Source of the DNA: an uncultured Enterobacter sp.
GTDB taxonomy: Bacteria > Pseudomonadota > Gammaproteobacteria > Enterobacterales > Enterobacteriaceae
Length of the DNA stretch: 6,741 bases
Direction: 5' to 3'
NCBI GenBank assembly: GCA_946477805.1
Contig: CAMKZP010000207.1
Coordinates: forward strand, 1 to 6,741
This document shows, piece after piece, positions 5,711 through 6,741 of this stretch. The stretch's first letter is position 1. Each line of letters begins with the position of its first letter. A program made the translations under genes and the position numbers. The notes beneath the pieces are model-generated. The model saw only the letters and a program-made list of their open reading frames with translations. It was not told the DNA's origin and did no database searches.

Positions 5711-6058
5711 ATGAGCAACATTATTAAGCAACTTGAACAAGAGCAGATGAAGCAGGACGTACCTTCCTTCCGTCCAGGTGACACCGTGGAAGTGAAAGTA
5801 TGGGTTGTTGAAGGTTCCAAAAAACGTCTGCAGGCATTCGAGGGCGTGGTTATCGCTATTCGTAACCGCGGTCTGCACTCTGCATTCACTGTTCGTAAAA
5901 TTTCCAACGGCGAAGGCGTTGAGCGTGTCTTCCAGACTCACTCTCCGGTAGTTGACAGCATTGCTGTTAAACGTCGTGGTGCTGTACGTAAAGCTAAACT
6001 GTACTACCTGCGTGAGCGTACTGGTAAGTCTGCTCGTATCAAAGAGCGTCTGAACTAA
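5711..6058 (+). CDS. rplS: 50S ribosomal protein L19
   Basis: L19 lies at the 30S-50S interface of the large subunit and contributes to intersubunit bridges. The 115 residues match E. coli in length. They open MSNIIKQLEQEQMKQDVPSFRPGDTVEV and include the L19 signature region FEGVVIAIRNRGLHSAFTVRKIS (43-65), VKRRGAVRKAKLYYLRERTGK and the terminal KERLN. Codon use is of the highly expressed type. A purine-rich ribosome-binding region (GGATAAGAGA, 5693-5702) precedes the ATG. The 43-nt gap after trmD shows no terminator, so it is the last cistron of the rpsP operon, closed by the terminator at 6083-6116. Confidence 0.99.
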   Translation: MSNIIKQLEQEQMKQDVPSFRPGDTVEVKVWVVEGSKKRLQAFEGVVIAIRNRGLHSAFTVRKISNGEGVERVFQTHSPVVDSIAVKRRGAVRKAKLYYLRERTGKSARIKERLN

Positions 6059-6082
6059 GATTCGCTTTAGCAACATCCTGTT

Positions 6083-6116
6083 AAAAAGGGCTGGCCGCGA
6101 GGCTGGCCCTTTTTTT
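6083..6116 (+). terminator. Rho-independent terminator of the rpsP operon
   Basis: AAAAAGGGC (6083-6091) pairs with GCCCTTTTT (6106-6114). Inside it, TGGCC (6092-6096) pairs with GGCTG (6101-6105) through two G-U pairs, capped by a GCGA (GNRA-type) tetraloop at 6097-6100. Seven Ts (6110-6116) end it. The A-run on the 5' side makes the hairpin nearly symmetric, so it might also work on the opposite strand. It lies 24 nt after the rplS stop. Confidence 0.95.
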
Positions 6117-6136
6117 ATTCTTTCGCACCTCTCGCA

Positions 6137-6166
6137 TTAACTCTTCCGACATAAATCATTTACAAT
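6137..6166 (+). promoter_or_regulatory. Predicted promoter of the DUF2946-PepSY unit
   Basis: TTAACT (6137-6142, 4/6) as -35, an 18-bp spacer, and TACAAT (6161-6166, 5/6) as -10. The start would be near 6173, about 18 nt before the GTG start of the next gene. It lies just after the rplS terminator, so the downstream genes are probably expressed independently. I see no convincing operator such as a full Fur box or a CueR-type palindrome. Confidence 0.45.
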
Positions 6167-6190
6167 GCTTGCCTCTTCAGTGGAGGGTAA

Positions 6191-6595
6191 GTGGATAACG
6201 TACTGCATCGGCACGGCTGGAAACGCGCAGCGGCTTTGACCGCGCTGTTTGCGATCCTGCTGATCGTGGTTGCTCCGCTGATCTCCGTCTCGCTGCAAAA
6301 AGATCCCATGAGCGCGATGCCGGGCATGCATCATGACATGAGCATGATGTCGATGGACGAACATCATGGCGGCATGCAGCACGCCATGCCCGTGGACCAC
6401 GCGGAAGCCTGCGGCTACTGCGTGCTGTTAGCCCACGTACCGGGCATGATGCTGGCGCTGATCGTTTTGCTGAGCGCAGTGCTGCAAAGGCTCCGCGTTA
6501 AGCCGCCTCGCCAGACGGTTAGCCTCTGGCACTTTTTTCCCTGGCTCTATCCCGATACCCGCGCGCCGCCGCGCCGGTCTGCTTTTTCCCTTTAA
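6191..6595 (+). CDS. DUF2946-like small membrane protein, Met/His-rich with CxxC (possible metal role)
   Basis: The 134-residue protein has a basic N-terminus, then TM1 (about 12-34). A predicted periplasmic segment (about 36-72) contains nine Met and six His, including MPGMHHDM and MDEHHGGM. The motif ACGYC (C74 and C77) with H82 follows, then TM2 (about 78-99) and a basic C-terminus with DTRAPPRRS. A Met/His-rich loop followed by CGYC and a terminal RAPP-type motif is what I recall for DUF2946 proteins, which are often found near copper-related or TonB-dependent receptor genes. The start is GTG with GGAGGG (6182-6187) 3 nt before it. The first ATG in frame (6308) would delete TM1. The gene is set between the rplS terminator and a PepSY-type gene 39 nt downstream. 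Binding of Cu(I) or another soft metal is inference, and no enzymatic function is visible. Confidence 0.8.
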   Translation: MDNVLHRHGWKRAAALTALFAILLIVVAPLISVSLQKDPMSAMPGMHHDMSMMSMDEHHGGMQHAMPVDHAEACGYCVLLAHVPGMMLALIVLLSAVLQRLRVKPPRQTVSLWHFFPWLYPDTRAPPRRSAFSL

Positions 6596-6610
6596 AAACA
6601 AAATCGATAA

Positions 6611-6633
6611 CTTTTTGCCTTAAAAAGGAAAAG
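6611..6633 (+). promoter_or_regulatory. Weak hairpin covering the Shine-Dalgarno of the PepSY gene
   Basis: CTTTT (6611-6615) can pair with AAAAG (6629-6633), and CCTT (6618-6621) with AAGG (6625-6628) of the Shine-Dalgarno, with a two-base bulge and a 3-nt loop. It is mostly A-U and so only weakly stable. It could modestly reduce initiation or be chance in an A/T-rich spacer. Confidence 0.2.
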
Positions 6634-6634
6634 T

Positions 6635-6741
6635 ATGACTACCTGCACTCCGCGCGCGGCATGGGGAAACCTGCTGCGTCGACTCCATTTCTATGTCGGG
6701 CTGTTTGTCGGCCCGTTTATCTTCTTTGCCGCGCTGACCGG
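6635..6741 (+). CDS. PepSY-associated transmembrane protein (N-terminal part)
   Basis: ATG at 6635 follows AAGGAA (6625-6630) at suitable spacing. The 35 complete codons read a short hydrophilic start (MTTCTPRAAWGNLLRRLHF) and then a hydrophobic helix with YVGLFVGPFIFFAALTG. The pattern LRRLHFYVGLFVGPFIFFAALTG is typical of the first membrane helix of PepSY-TM (PiuB-like) inner-membrane proteins, some of which reduce or handle iron or other metals near TonB-dependent receptors. It is cut by the window end, so neither the PepSY domains nor the later helices can be checked. The 39-nt gap to the DUF2946-like gene, with no terminator, suggests one transcript. Confidence 0.75.
   Translation, partial: MTTCTPRAAWGNLLRRLHFYVGLFVGPFIFFAALT

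Noticed and set aside
6150..6168. Possible Fur box around the AATCATT in front of the DUF2946-like gene
   Set aside because: Only the central AATCATT agrees; the rest of the 19-bp consensus does not match (about 9 of 19).
1..6741. CRISPR array, transposase, integrase/attachment site, tRNA or rRNA gene, defence or biosynthetic cluster
   Set aside because: None is visible. No regularly spaced repeats occur and every sizeable open region is accounted for by conserved housekeeping genes or the small unit at the right end.

Overview
The window looks like a chromosomal housekeeping segment from a member of the Enterobacteriaceae. GrpE, CorB, YpjD, Ffh, S16, RimM, TrmD and L19 all read as very close relatives of the Escherichia coli proteins as I remember them. 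The order grpE> <corB <ypjD ffh> rpsP> rimM> trmD> rplS> is the E. coli order. It is probably not E. coli itself: many silent and some amino acid changes are visible, and a DUF2946-like gene plus a PepSY-type membrane gene follow rplS where E. coli has yfiB. A genus such as Enterobacter, Klebsiella or a neighbour would fit, but the sequence alone does not settle this.

Layout. Positions 1-161 hold the C-terminal end of grpE. A REP palindrome (173-209) separates it from the convergent corB. The minus-strand pair ypjD-corB (2310 down to 214) is read from a promoter in the 166-bp gap shared with ffh. CorB appears to start at a CUG codon behind a strong Shine-Dalgarno. ffh (2477-3838) encodes the SRP GTPase. 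The 226-bp gap after it is the longest gene-free stretch. It holds a GC-rich imperfect palindrome (3865-3930), a promoter candidate (3961-3988) and a terminator-like hairpin in the rpsP leader (4011-4045).

The ribosomal/tRNA-modification operon rpsP-rimM-trmD-rplS follows (4065-6058) and ends at a strong intrinsic terminator (6083-6116). Its products serve translation: S16 and L19 are structural ribosomal proteins, RimM assists 30S assembly, and TrmD makes m1G37 in tRNA. The two enzymes/assembly factors are needed in much smaller amounts than S16 and L19. The sequence shows weak initiation regions, rare codons and a possible long-range RNA structure at trmD that fit this.

The right end (6137-6741) is an independent small unit. 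A predicted promoter drives a two-TM, Met/His-rich protein with a CxxC motif (DUF2946-like), followed by the start of a PepSY-associated membrane protein. A role in copper or another transition metal is plausible but unproven. It is the least described part of the window. I see no mobile element, CRISPR array, prophage, tRNA or rRNA gene, and no clearly new defence or biosynthetic system.
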